A stretch of DNA of 64,000 bases from an uncultured Bryobacterales bacterium (lineage in GTDB: Bacteria; Acidobacteriota; Terriglobia; Bryobacterales; UBA6623). Of the stretch, positions 52,109 to 60,297 are shown piece by piece. A program made the translations under genes and the position numbers. Location of the stretch: positions 5,034,062-5,098,061 of the forward strand of contig OX638379.1 of assembly GCA_951813605.1 (NCBI GenBank), given 5' to 3'. Each line of letters begins with the position of its first letter. The stretch's first letter is position 1. The notes below the pieces were generated by a model. The model had not been told where the DNA came from. It ran no database searches and worked only from the letters and a program-made list of their open reading frames with translations.

Positions 52109-53104
52109 CTATTTGCTCTCGACCGGCTCGGGCTCGGGAAGCGCCGGGACGAACAGCACGCGCGAGGCCGCTCCCACCTGGACGATCCGCAACGGCGCGC
52201 GTATGTCAGATGTCAATTGGAAGACGTTGCCTCCGGCAAGCGGGACGAGGGAGGTCGGCGCGCATGCGCAGGAGGTGAAGACCGGCGTACCTCCAAAAAC
52301 CGGAACCGAAGCCACTCCGCCGGGCATTGCCACCGCCACGTATCTCCCGTCGGCGGTGACTTCCACGCCGAAAGGGTTCGTGATCTCGTCACTCGACGAC
52401 GCGATGACTGCCGTCTGGCGTCTCGCTACCACGTCGCGGATCAGGATCACTTCATTGGCAGCCGTGTCCGCCGCCACCGCGTCATTGCTGCCAGCGAAGA
52501 ATGCCAAGTCGCTCACGCGCTGGACCGCGCCGATGCGCGTGGAGCCAGCGCTACCGCTTAGCGCGTAGAGCGAACCTGCCCCCGCCTGGGCCGATGCCGC
52601 GAGCACCACTCCCATGTCGCTCAGGGCAAATGCCGTCCACTCGCCGACCCCTTCCGCCAACTGCAGCGTTTCGCCTTCGGTCGGTCTTCCCGTCAAGTCC
52701 TCGAGCAACTGGACCTCGCCGGACGCTGCGGAGTACAGGGCGGCGCGCTGCGAGGTTGGGCTGATAATCGCCCCTTCGGCTCCAGCTAGCGCTCCTTCCA
52801 GTTCGACCGCCGTTGGCGGGGATGCTGTCAAATTGACGAAAAGGAATTTCCCTTCCTCGTCGCGAACGATCGCAAACTCTTGGCTGGATGCGACTGTGGC
52901 CTGGGCGACCAAGAAGTCCAGAGAAAGCGGGGCGCCGATCCCGGATGCACCCGGGATACCGTCCACCCTATGGAGCGAGCCAGCATCTGGATCGAGTACA
53001 TGGCCAAGTACCGGCCCTTGCAGAGAGTAGCGGGTCGCAGCCTGCGAAGCCGACGCTGCAAGCAACAGCGCGGCTAATAGCGTGGGGCTAAAGCGAGATT
53101 TCAT
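52109..53104 (-). CDS. Secreted hypothetical protein, beta-propeller-like
   Basis: Exported protein of 331 residues with a clear signal peptide (1-22, LLAALLLAASASQA). The body is rich in short beta strands with repeated patterns such as LYSAASGEVQLLEDL, FALSDMGVVLAAS and VEVTADGRYVAVAMPGG, suggesting WD40/SMP-30-like propeller blades; no family can be named. The C-terminus ends with acidic PEPEPVESK. A CAC pair (TSCACAPTS) lies near residue 282. AAGGA lies 11 bases before the ATG. Function unknown. Confidence 0.7.
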   Translation of the reverse strand: MKSRFSPTLLAALLLAASASQAATRYSLQGPVLGHVLDPDAGSLHRVDGIPGASGIGAPLSLDFLVAQATVASSQEFAIVRDEEGKFLFVNLTASPPTAVELEGALAGAEGAIISPTSQRAALYSAASGEVQLLEDLTGRPTEGETLQLAEGVGEWTAFALSDMGVVLAASAQAGAGSLYALSGSAGSTRIGAVQRVSDLAFFAGSNDAVAADTAANEVILIRDVVARRQTAVIASSSDEITNPFGVEVTADGRYVAVAMPGGVASVPVFGGTPVFTSCACAPTSLVPLAGGNVFQLTSDIRAPLRIVQVGAASRVLFVPALPEPEPVESK

Positions 53105-53211
53105 GCCTAGATAGTCCTTACCTAAAATGGCGAACTGTACTTCTACAGGTTACCGAATCCCGTTCTGACCGGGCAGCGCGCGTCCCTGCGTGGGATTTCC
53201 GATGCCCTTGC

Positions 53212-53217
53212 TACAAT
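53212..53217 (+). promoter_or_regulatory. Candidate -10 element (TACAAT) for mqnA
   Basis: TTGCTACAATCGA lies 12 bases before the ATG at 53230, leaving a very short leader and no Shine-Dalgarno. No clear -35 is seen. Confidence 0.4.
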
Positions 53218-53229
53218 CGAACCGCTGTC

Positions 53230-54066
53230 ATGGCAGCCAACCTTCGCGTCTGCGCCGTTAGCTATCTCAACACCGCGCCATTGGTCTGGGGCATGCGCCG
53301 GGGCGCGCAGCAGGACCTTTTTGATTTGAGCTTTGCGGTCCCGTCTGTGTGCGCGGAGCGGCTTCACTCCGGCAACGCGGATGTGGGGCTCGTTCCGGTG
53401 ATCGAGCTCGCGCGCCAGCCCGATTTGGTGGTTGTTCCCGGTGCGGCAGTGGCCTGTCGCGGCACCGTTCGCAGCATCGTGGTTGTATCCAAGAAGCCTC
53501 TGGGCGAGATCGAGTCGTTCGCCGCGGATACCGGTTCGCGCACTTCGGTCGTTCTGGTCCAAATCGTGACGGCGCATATGCATGGAATCAGACCGCAGGT
53601 CAGGCCTTACCCGCCAAGGCTGGACGAGATGCTTGAGATCGCCGATGCCGCGTTAATCATCGGCGATCCTGCACTCCGAATCAATCCCGCGATGGCCACC
53701 TGGAGAGGGCGGCCCGTCCATGTCTACGACCTAGGGGCTGAATGGTGGGAAATGACCGGTCTTCCCATGGTGTTCGCCGTTTGGGGAATGAAGAATCTGG
53801 CAAATTCGGATGGCTTGGCTGCAGCCCTTGCGGAATCGGCTGCGTACGGCATGGGCCGGATCGAAGAGATCGTTCGGGCCGAGAGTCCTCGCCTAGGGCT
53901 TGAGCCGGAGGCTGTCAGAGAGTACTTGACGCGTTACGTGCGCTACGAACTCGGAGACCGGGAGCGCGAGGCCATGTGCCTGTATCTCCGGCTAGCCTCG
54001 GAACTCGGATTGGTGGAGACGTCACGCGGCCTCCGCTTCCTCTCCGTGCCAGCAATGTCGATGTGA
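53230..54066 (+). CDS. mqnA: Chorismate dehydratase (futalosine pathway)
   Basis: First enzyme of the futalosine route to menaquinone, which removes water from chorismate to give 3-[(1-carboxyvinyl)oxy]benzoate. The 278-residue protein has the periplasmic-binding-protein-like fold of the MqnA/MqnD family: VCAVSYLNTAPLVWG at the N-terminus, GNADVGLVPVIEL near residue 58, a DAALIIGDPALR block near 140 and YDLGAEWWEMTGLPMVFAVW near 168. It lies 10 bases before mqnC, so the pair forms an operon. Confidence 0.93.
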   Translation: MAANLRVCAVSYLNTAPLVWGMRRGAQQDLFDLSFAVPSVCAERLHSGNADVGLVPVIELARQPDLVVVPGAAVACRGTVRSIVVVSKKPLGEIESFAADTGSRTSVVLVQIVTAHMHGIRPQVRPYPPRLDEMLEIADAALIIGDPALRINPAMATWRGRPVHVYDLGAEWWEMTGLPMVFAVWGMKNLANSDGLAAALAESAAYGMGRIEEIVRAESPRLGLEPEAVREYLTRYVRYELGDREREAMCLYLRLASELGLVETSRGLRFLSVPAMSM

Positions 54067-54076
54067 GCCAGCCGCG

Positions 54077-55108
54077 ATGACCAATGATCAGGCGAGAGAG
54101 TACTTCGCGAGCGACGATCTGATCGGGATCGGGATGGAGGCGGACGCATTGCGCGAGAAGCTGCATCCGCACGGTATCGCGAGCTACATCATCGACCGCA
54201 ACATCAACCACACGAACGAATGCACGGAGTATTGCAGCTTCTGCGCGTTCTACCGTCCGATGGGCCATGAAGAGGGATACGTGCTGCCTTTCGAGACGAT
54301 CGCCCACAAGATCCAGGAAACCCTGGACTGTGGCGGCACCGGCGTGCTAATGCAGGGAGGCGTTAACCCAAATCTCGATATCGGCTACTTCGAGTCGCTG
54401 TTCAGCCGCTTGAAGCAGCGATTCGCTGGTGTCCAGCTGCACTGCCTCTCCGCTCCAGAGATCCTTTGCATCGCCGAGGTCAGCAGCCTCACAATCAGGG
54501 ACACCCTCCTGCGCTTGCGCGACTCGGGCATGGACTCGATGCCCGGCGCGGGAGCGGAGATCCTTGACGACGACGTCCGGTTCCGGATCGCCCGGCTGAA
54601 GTGCACGACCGAGGATTGGATCGAGGTGCATCGGACGGCGCATTCCATTGGGATGAATACCACCGCGACGATGATGTTCGGCTGCGGGGAGAGCATCGAG
54701 CATCGTGTAGCCCACCTAGAGACGCTGCGCCGGCTTCAAGAGGAAACCGGCGGGTTCACGGCGTTCATCCCGTGGCCGTTCCAGCCGGATAACACGGCGC
54801 TCGGCAGGAAGGTGCCCGAAGAGGCGACTGCGTGCGAGTTTCTGAAAACACTCGCGATCTCGCGGCTGTACCTGCACAACTTCCTCAACGTGCAGACCTC
54901 GTGGGTCACCCAAGGCTTGAAGGTCTGCCAGCTCGGCCTGCGGTTCGGCGGCAACGATGTGGGCAGCGTCATGTTGGAGGAGAATGTCGTGCGGCAGGCG
55001 GGCGCGAGCCACTCCGCTACCGAAGAGGACTTGCGCCGGATGATCCGCGAGGCCGGGTTCATTCCCAAGCAGCGGGACACACTTTACCGAACCTACTTTC
55101 TGAACTGA
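54077..55108 (+). CDS. mqnC: Cyclic dehypoxanthine futalosine synthase (radical SAM)
   Basis: Radical SAM enzyme of 343 residues of the futalosine menaquinone pathway; it cyclises dehypoxanthine futalosine. The 4Fe-4S motif is NECTEYCSFCAFYR near residue 50; GVLMQGGVNP and MDSMPGAGAEIL are typical of the MqnC/MqnE/CofH group, and TATMMFGCGESIEHRV matches MqnC. With mqnA just upstream, assignment to MqnC rather than CofH is firm. mqnB and mqnE/mqnD are not in the window. Menaquinone implies that the multihaem cytochromes here could draw electrons from, or feed, a quinone pool. Confidence 0.94.
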   Translation: MTNDQAREYFASDDLIGIGMEADALREKLHPHGIASYIIDRNINHTNECTEYCSFCAFYRPMGHEEGYVLPFETIAHKIQETLDCGGTGVLMQGGVNPNLDIGYFESLFSRLKQRFAGVQLHCLSAPEILCIAEVSSLTIRDTLLRLRDSGMDSMPGAGAEILDDDVRFRIARLKCTTEDWIEVHRTAHSIGMNTTATMMFGCGESIEHRVAHLETLRRLQEETGGFTAFIPWPFQPDNTALGRKVPEEATACEFLKTLAISRLYLHNFLNVQTSWVTQGLKVCQLGLRFGGNDVGSVMLEENVVRQAGASHSATEEDLRRMIREAGFIPKQRDTLYRTYFLN

Positions 55109-55152
55109 AAGTTCCGGGGGGCCTTCCCAGCGGATGCCTTGCGGGCGCGGCC

Positions 55153-55515
55153 TCAGCGGGCCCGCTTGGCGGTGAACTGAACAGCAGTTTCCTCGTCGAG
55201 GTTGAGCCGCTCTCCCTTGATGGAATTCCTGCTCACCTTGGCGGTCCACTCGTGCTCGACGCCGCCCTCTACCGTGAGGAACTCCAGCTCGTCTCCAAAG
55301 ATCAGGCCGTATTCGATCTCGATCGACTCTCCGTCCGGCAGCGTCACCGTTCCTCGAACGTCACCGTCTTCTTCAACGAAGGCGATCCGGTAGGATTCTG
55401 TGCTCACCTTCAGATCCCAAGTTCCGTTGACCGGGGATTTCTTTTGTTGCGCCAGGCCCAGCGTGGCGGCCAGGGCCAGGAACAGCATCGCTCTCATAAG
55501 ACAACTCGCACCCAT
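55153..55515 (-). CDS. Small secreted hypothetical protein
   Basis: Protein of 120 residues from the ATG at 55515 (114 from the ATG at 55497). A signal peptide (AMLFLALAATLGLAQ) is followed by a short beta-barrel-like domain: VNGTWDLKVS, EEDGDVRGTVTLPDGE, IEIEYGLIFGDELEF and KGERLNLDEETAVQF. The pattern NGTWDL...GDVRGTV...FTAK is common in small exported Acidobacteriota proteins of unknown function, loosely like lipocalin or extracytoplasmic DUF domains. GGAG lies before the start. The gene is convergent with mqnC. Confidence 0.75.
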   Translation of the reverse strand: MGASCLMRAMLFLALAATLGLAQQKKSPVNGTWDLKVSTESYRIAFVEEDGDVRGTVTLPDGESIEIEYGLIFGDELEFLTVEGGVEHEWTAKVSRNSIKGERLNLDEETAVQFTAKRAR

Positions 55516-55531
55516 CGGACTTCTCGCTCCA

Positions 55532-55537
55532 ATAATA
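55532..55537 (-). promoter_or_regulatory. Candidate -10 element (TATTAT) for the small secreted gene
   Basis: On the minus strand, CGTATTATTGG lies 16 bases before the ATG at 55515; the same CGTATTAT stands before the sulfatase-fold gene at 20409. Confidence 0.35.
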
Positions 55538-55713
55538 CGACCTTGCGAGCCCTCGCTTGGTTTCATGTTTGCTCTCGTCTCCGGCGGTTGGCAAGGGCAG
55601 TTGCGACTGGTTGGGGAACCAGTCAAGCTGGTAGCAGTGGAGCCGAATTCCTTGCTGGGAATCGCCTGGCCGCCCGGACGAATCATACGTTCGCCGGTCT
55701 CTCCACCTCGCGT

Positions 55714-56955
55714 ATGGTCACACTGAATCCAATCCCTCGTGCCCTGGTTCCGGTTGATTCCGACGCCGCCCAGGCTATTTGCAGCCCGAACTACGACGAA
55801 TTCCAAAGCGACCGCGAGATCTTCGAGCTGCTCCAGCGCCAGCCGGCCAGCATACTGCGCGTCACGATGCCCCACGCATGCGCGGCCTCTCCCAACGAGA
55901 TGCTGGCGGAAGGGTCGGAGGACGCACTTAGAGCCGCAAGAGCCCGCATGGGCGAATTGCGGGATGGCCCTCTCACCGAGACCCGTTGCGACGCGATGCT
56001 CCTGTATGAGATCGTCGATCCATGCCGCCCTTCGACGCGACAGATCGGGCTCGGCGGACTCGCCCCGTCCAAGGACATTCTGACCGACTCGAGCCCGGAC
56101 GGAACGATCGTGCGCAACGAGGGAGTCCGTCCGAAGAAAGCCAGAGGCCGCGCAGACCTGATCCAGGCCACGAGATCCATTATCGGAACTGTGAACAACA
56201 CCGTCGAGGACGCCCACGGCGAGTACGCTCGCTCGCTCGAGGCCTGCGCTGACGGGCGCGCACCCAACTTTACCGCCTTGGCCGAGGACGGCTGCCGCCA
56301 CAGAATCTGGCTGCTTCCTGACTCCCTAGAGCGTGACAGCTTGGTCGAGACGCTACGTGCGGAGCCATTTGCTTACGTTGCCGACGGCAACCATCGCAGC
56401 GCCGCAGCGGCCATGCTGGGCCTGGAGGGCTTCATGGCGGTAGTCTTTCCTGCTTCGAGCATGGGCTTGGCCCCCTACAACCGCTTGGTTGGTGGCGCGG
56501 CGCAGTCGGCCGACCATTGGCGGGCGGCCTTGTCCGAATCGTTCGAAGTGGGCCCCTCCCCGGCGGAGGGCGACTACCAGCCCACAGCGACTCATCGGAT
56601 CGGCTTCTACGCTGACGGCACATGGTTGGAGCTTGCGCCGCGCCCCGGCTCGTATGACCCCGAGAATGCGGCCCAGTCGATCGACGCAGCCATCGTCCAG
56701 CGACGCGTTCTTGATGAAGCGTGCGACATTTCCGATCCGCGGGACGGACGGCTGACCTTCGTAGGGGGAGATCGCGATGCCGCCTACCTGCGGCGCCGCG
56801 TGGATGATGGCGAATTCGCCTTTGCGGTCACGTTGCCGCCCGTGACCATGCAGCAGTTCCTCGATGTATGCCGACAGCGCCGCATGATGCCTCCCAAGTC
56901 CACTTGGTTCTCCCCCAAAATCCGTAGTGGCCTTGTCATGGCACTGCTGGGCTGA
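55714..56955 (+). CDS. DUF1015 domain protein
   Basis: Cytoplasmic protein of 413 residues spanning a full DUF1015 domain. Marks: the ALVPVD start, YDEFQSDREIFELL, YEIVDPCRPSTRQIGLGGL, VRPKKARGRADLI, and the signature AYVADGNHRSAAA near residue 225 (family ADGHHR). The activity is not established; the domain is sometimes placed near serine or phosphonate metabolism genes but this is weak. The ATG at 55714 follows CTCGCGT without a good ribosome site. The long open frame upstream (from 54832) is an artefact over mqnC. Confidence 0.87.
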   Translation: MVTLNPIPRALVPVDSDAAQAICSPNYDEFQSDREIFELLQRQPASILRVTMPHACAASPNEMLAEGSEDALRAARARMGELRDGPLTETRCDAMLLYEIVDPCRPSTRQIGLGGLAPSKDILTDSSPDGTIVRNEGVRPKKARGRADLIQATRSIIGTVNNTVEDAHGEYARSLEACADGRAPNFTALAEDGCRHRIWLLPDSLERDSLVETLRAEPFAYVADGNHRSAAAAMLGLEGFMAVVFPASSMGLAPYNRLVGGAAQSADHWRAALSESFEVGPSPAEGDYQPTATHRIGFYADGTWLELAPRPGSYDPENAAQSIDAAIVQRRVLDEACDISDPRDGRLTFVGGDRDAAYLRRRVDDGEFAFAVTLPPVTMQQFLDVCRQRRMMPPKSTWFSPKIRSGLVMALLG

Positions 56956-57016
56956 GGACCGTTCGACCACACTGACGCCGTCGCCCGCGGCTGTGGCACA
57001 ATACCTGCACTTTGTT

Positions 57017-58651
57017 ATGAAGTGCATTGCGCTTGCCTGCTTGCTGTTACTCGGTGCGGCCCCCTCTTCGGCCGCTAACAAGCCCGAGCGTATCGAATGG
57101 TTCCGCGATCTGGGGCTCGGACTCTTTATCCACTGGAGCCTCGACAGTCAGCTCACATCTGTCATCAGCCACTCCATGGTTGGTGCGGACGAAGCCTACA
57201 TGAAGCGCTACGTCGAGGAGCTGCCACGCAGCTTCAATCCCAAGGATTTCGACCCGAGGGAGTGGGCGCGAGCCGCCCGGCTTGCCGGCTTCCGCTACGT
57301 GGTCTTCACCGCCAAGCATCACTCGGGATTCTGCATGTTCGAGACAGCTACGACCGACTTCAACATCATGAACACTCCCTTCGGCAGGGACACGGCCAAG
57401 GAGATCGCCGACGCGTTCCGGGCCGAGGGAATCGCGGTCGGGTGGTATTTCTCTCCAGACGACTTCCACTTCCTGTACCGGCAGGGGACGCTTGTCAGCC
57501 GACTGCGTGCGGAGGTCCTCCCGCCGAACAACCCGGACCTGCTCAAGCTGAATCTAGACCAAGAGCGGGAGCTGATGACGAACTACGGACGCATCGATGT
57601 CGTGTTCTTTGACCCCCCGTCTAACGCCGCTCTCCCGCGCGACGAAATCGTTGCCGAGATGAAGGAGCTGATCTGGGAGATCTCTCCCGGCACCGTCATC
57701 ACTCGCGGCGAGATCGAGACTCCCGAGCAATACACGCCCGGCGTTCCTCTCGAAGGAGCGTGGGAAGGCAACATGACGATGGGCACGCAGTGGCAGTATC
57801 GCGGCACGAACGAGCATTACAAGTCCGGCGGCGAACTCATCGGCGCGTGGATCGAGACTCGCGCCAAGGGAGGGAACTTCCTTCTCAATATCGGGCCCAT
57901 GCCGAACGGTGAGATTCCCATTGAGCAGGAGGCCAGAATGCGGGAGATGGCGCTCTGGCACATGGTGAACGCCGAGGCTGTGGGCGCCGTCCGACCGTGG
58001 GTCATTACCAACGAGGGCGACATCTGGTTCACTAAGGCGAAGGACGCGGACACGGTCTACGCATTCGTGCCCGGCACAGCCTGGGGCTGGGGGACGCAGA
58101 AGACGATCGTTCTGAAATCGGTCATCGCAGACGAGGGGACGACGGTTCGGGTCTTGGGCCAGAACGAGAAAGTCCTGGAGTACCGGCCCGAGGTGCTGCC
58201 GAGGACGGAGTGGGAGCAGACTTCAGAGGGCCTTCGTATCCGCGCGTACCGGGCCCAGCGCCTTTACAACGACCGCCGTTGGCCGAATCCCGTGGTCCTG
58301 AAGATCGATGGCGCCCGGCCCGGTCTCAGGCCGCCGGAGGTCGAGACCGTTTCGGAAGCCGAGTGGGGACCTAGAGGCGCCCTGCTGCGAGCCGAGTTGC
58401 GCGGTCTCGGCGACGCGTCGACCGTTCGGGTCGGTTTCGAGTACCGTCGCAAGAAGACCACTGCCGAGATGTACGAGGCCGACGACCCTTGGAAGCCTGT
58501 TGGCAAGAAGATGGCCCCCATGTCGGCGGCCGGGGAATTCTCGTCGATGCTCTCGCGGGTCGACACGCGGCGCGAATGGGAGTATCGTGCAGTGGTCGCG
58601 CACCCCAAGGTCCGGCTGTACGGCCAGGCCGCCACGTTGCGAGCCAAGTAG
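57017..58651 (+). CDS. Alpha-L-fucosidase (GH29)
   Basis: Exported glycosidase of 544 residues with a signal peptide (1-19, ending SSAA). The GH29 catalytic barrel covers about 22-330: FRDLGLGLFIHWS, FTAKHHSGFCMFET, VGWYFSPDD, NYGRIDVVFFDPP (nucleophile Asp, near 205) and NFLLNIGPMPNGEIP. A C-terminal beta domain of roughly 200 residues follows. It should release terminal alpha-fucose from glycans or fucoidan fragments. CACAAT 14 bases before the ATG is a candidate -10. The GH105-like gene starts 1 base after its stop, so the two are co-translated. Confidence 0.93.
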   Translation: MKCIALACLLLLGAAPSSAANKPERIEWFRDLGLGLFIHWSLDSQLTSVISHSMVGADEAYMKRYVEELPRSFNPKDFDPREWARAARLAGFRYVVFTAKHHSGFCMFETATTDFNIMNTPFGRDTAKEIADAFRAEGIAVGWYFSPDDFHFLYRQGTLVSRLRAEVLPPNNPDLLKLNLDQERELMTNYGRIDVVFFDPPSNAALPRDEIVAEMKELIWEISPGTVITRGEIETPEQYTPGVPLEGAWEGNMTMGTQWQYRGTNEHYKSGGELIGAWIETRAKGGNFLLNIGPMPNGEIPIEQEARMREMALWHMVNAEAVGAVRPWVITNEGDIWFTKAKDADTVYAFVPGTAWGWGTQKTIVLKSVIADEGTTVRVLGQNEKVLEYRPEVLPRTEWEQTSEGLRIRAYRAQRLYNDRRWPNPVVLKIDGARPGLRPPEVETVSEAEWGPRGALLRAELRGLGDASTVRVGFEYRRKKTTAEMYEADDPWKPVGKKMAPMSAAGEFSSMLSRVDTRREWEYRAVVAHPKVRLYGQAATLRAK

Positions 58652-58652
58652 G

Positions 58653-60284
58653 ATGCCGGGCCCTAGGTATTCTCCCAACACTCACTTTCTGCGGCCGCTT
58701 CTCCACGTCCTGATGCTGGCATTGGCCGCGTGCGGGGAGTTTCCGAACGCCGCGGCGGAAGTTCTCGACTTGGCTATCGGCGTGACAGCGTCCGGCAGCC
58801 CGATTCACGCGGCGGTAGCCGAGGAAGCGCTGGACCCGAACGGATCGTCAACCAGAGTGCTTGTGGTCGCTGGCCTTGACGGAAGGGACGAATCGGTGGA
58901 CCTAGCGGCCGCGCTGCTGCGCGACCCTGGCGAGACGGATTTGGCGCTCTCTGCCGTTTTGAACGTGTTTCCTGATAGGGCTCCAGTCGAGTCTTTCCCG
59001 CCTTCGGGTCCGGCGTATGGCGGCGACGCTGTCGAGGCCCAGTACTTGTGGAGATTCATCGGCATGCTCGCGCCGGACTTGGTTGTCGACCTGCGTACTG
59101 ACGAGGCCCCTAGCAGCCTCGAGCGAGCTCTCGACCGCGGGGCAGAGCCGGCCGGCGTAGGCCGGATCCCCGCCGCCACTCTCCGCCTCTCTGCGGACGG
59201 CAAGAGCCTGGAGGGCTTGAGACGCGAAAGTCTCGAGCGGCTGGGCGATCTCGCCAGGTCGCTCGATTTGTCGCCAGCCCGCCGCGAGTTACAAGCTCGT
59301 GTCGCCCGCGCTCCGCTCGAGACGGCGCGCCAGCTCGAGAAGTCGTACGGTCACGCGCTCGATAACGCGGTCTACATTCCCGCCTTGGCACTGATCGGAA
59401 GGCTGCGTCTGGGCGACCTCGACGGCAATAGCCGGGTCAGTGACGTGGAGCGCATAGCTGGGCCATTCCTGGAAGGCAAGGACTCGCTCGGATCCCGGCC
59501 GACCGGTAGCCACGTGTCTGGTCACCTCGTATTCGCGGACCTTTACGAGCGTACCGGCAAGGCCGCGTATCTCGATTTGGCTCGTTCGGCAGCAGACCTC
59601 GGGTTCGAGAAGGACGGTGCGCTCAAGCCGTCCATGCCGTTCCACAACGAAATGAGCGACTCGGTCTTCATGGGGTGCGCGATTCTGGCGCGCGTGGGCA
59701 GGATCACGGGAGAAAGCCGCTATTTCCGCATGGCGCTGCGGCACCTGCGCTTTATGCAGGCTCTGGACTTGCGCCCGGACGGCTTGTACCGCCATTCACC
59801 CTTGGACCATGCGCCTTGGGGACGGGGCAACGGGTTTCCGGCGCTAGGCCTGGCGCTGGCTCTCACCGACTGGCCTGGCGAGGAACCCGGTTACGAGGAG
59901 GTTCTGGACTCGCTGCGGGCGCACCTGCGAGCCCTTGCGCGGTATCAGGACCCAACCGGCGCCTGGCACCAAGTCGTTGATCGCCCCGAGAGCTACCGGG
60001 AGTTCACCTCGACCGCCATGATCGCCTTCGCCATCACTCGCGGCTTGCGAAACGGCTGGCTGGATCGGAGCGAGTTCGAGTCCGTCGCAGACCTGGCATG
60101 GAACGCCGTGCAGGCTCGCATCAAATCCGACGCCACGCTGGTCGATGTCTGCCGGAGTACCGGGCGACAGGACTCGCTGCGAGCGTACTTTGATCGAGAG
60201 GCCATCCTCGGGCGGGATGATCGCGGGGGCGCTATGGCGTTGCTGATTTCCACCGAACGCGCCTACTGGCTGCCGCAGCGGTAG
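58653..60284 (+). CDS. GH105-like glycosidase with degenerate M14-like N-terminal domain
   Basis: Exported protein of 543 residues starting at the ATG 1 base after the fucosidase stop; a lipobox-like LALAACGE near residue 25 suggests a lipoprotein. Residues 33-170 resemble a zinc carboxypeptidase (M14) domain (IGVTASGSPIHA, VLVVAGLDGRDES, PDLVVDL) but the zinc histidines are missing. Residues 230-530 form an alpha/alpha barrel like GH88/GH105 unsaturated uronyl hydrolases: the FHNEMSDSVFMG catalytic Asp region and the APWGRGNGFPALGLAL motif are clear. It probably trims unsaturated uronides released by polysaccharide lyases. The pairing with GH29 suggests a fucose- and uronate-containing substrate. 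The start is fixed by the tight spacing. Confidence 0.83.
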   Translation: MPGPRYSPNTHFLRPLLHVLMLALAACGEFPNAAAEVLDLAIGVTASGSPIHAAVAEEALDPNGSSTRVLVVAGLDGRDESVDLAAALLRDPGETDLALSAVLNVFPDRAPVESFPPSGPAYGGDAVEAQYLWRFIGMLAPDLVVDLRTDEAPSSLERALDRGAEPAGVGRIPAATLRLSADGKSLEGLRRESLERLGDLARSLDLSPARRELQARVARAPLETARQLEKSYGHALDNAVYIPALALIGRLRLGDLDGNSRVSDVERIAGPFLEGKDSLGSRPTGSHVSGHLVFADLYERTGKAAYLDLARSAADLGFEKDGALKPSMPFHNEMSDSVFMGCAILARVGRITGESRYFRMALRHLRFMQALDLRPDGLYRHSPLDHAPWGRGNGFPALGLALALTDWPGEEPGYEEVLDSLRAHLRALARYQDPTGAWHQVVDRPESYREFTSTAMIAFAITRGLRNGWLDRSEFESVADLAWNAVQARIKSDATLVDVCRSTGRQDSLRAYFDREAILGRDDRGGAMALLISTERAYWLPQR

Positions 60285-60297
60285 GTTCGCGGCGCGT

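Noticed and set aside
54832..55713. Upstream extension of the DUF1015 gene over mqnC, giving a 707-residue frame.
   Set aside because: The extension lies over mqnC in a different frame and its translation is nonsense-like; the conserved domain begins just after the ATG at 55714.
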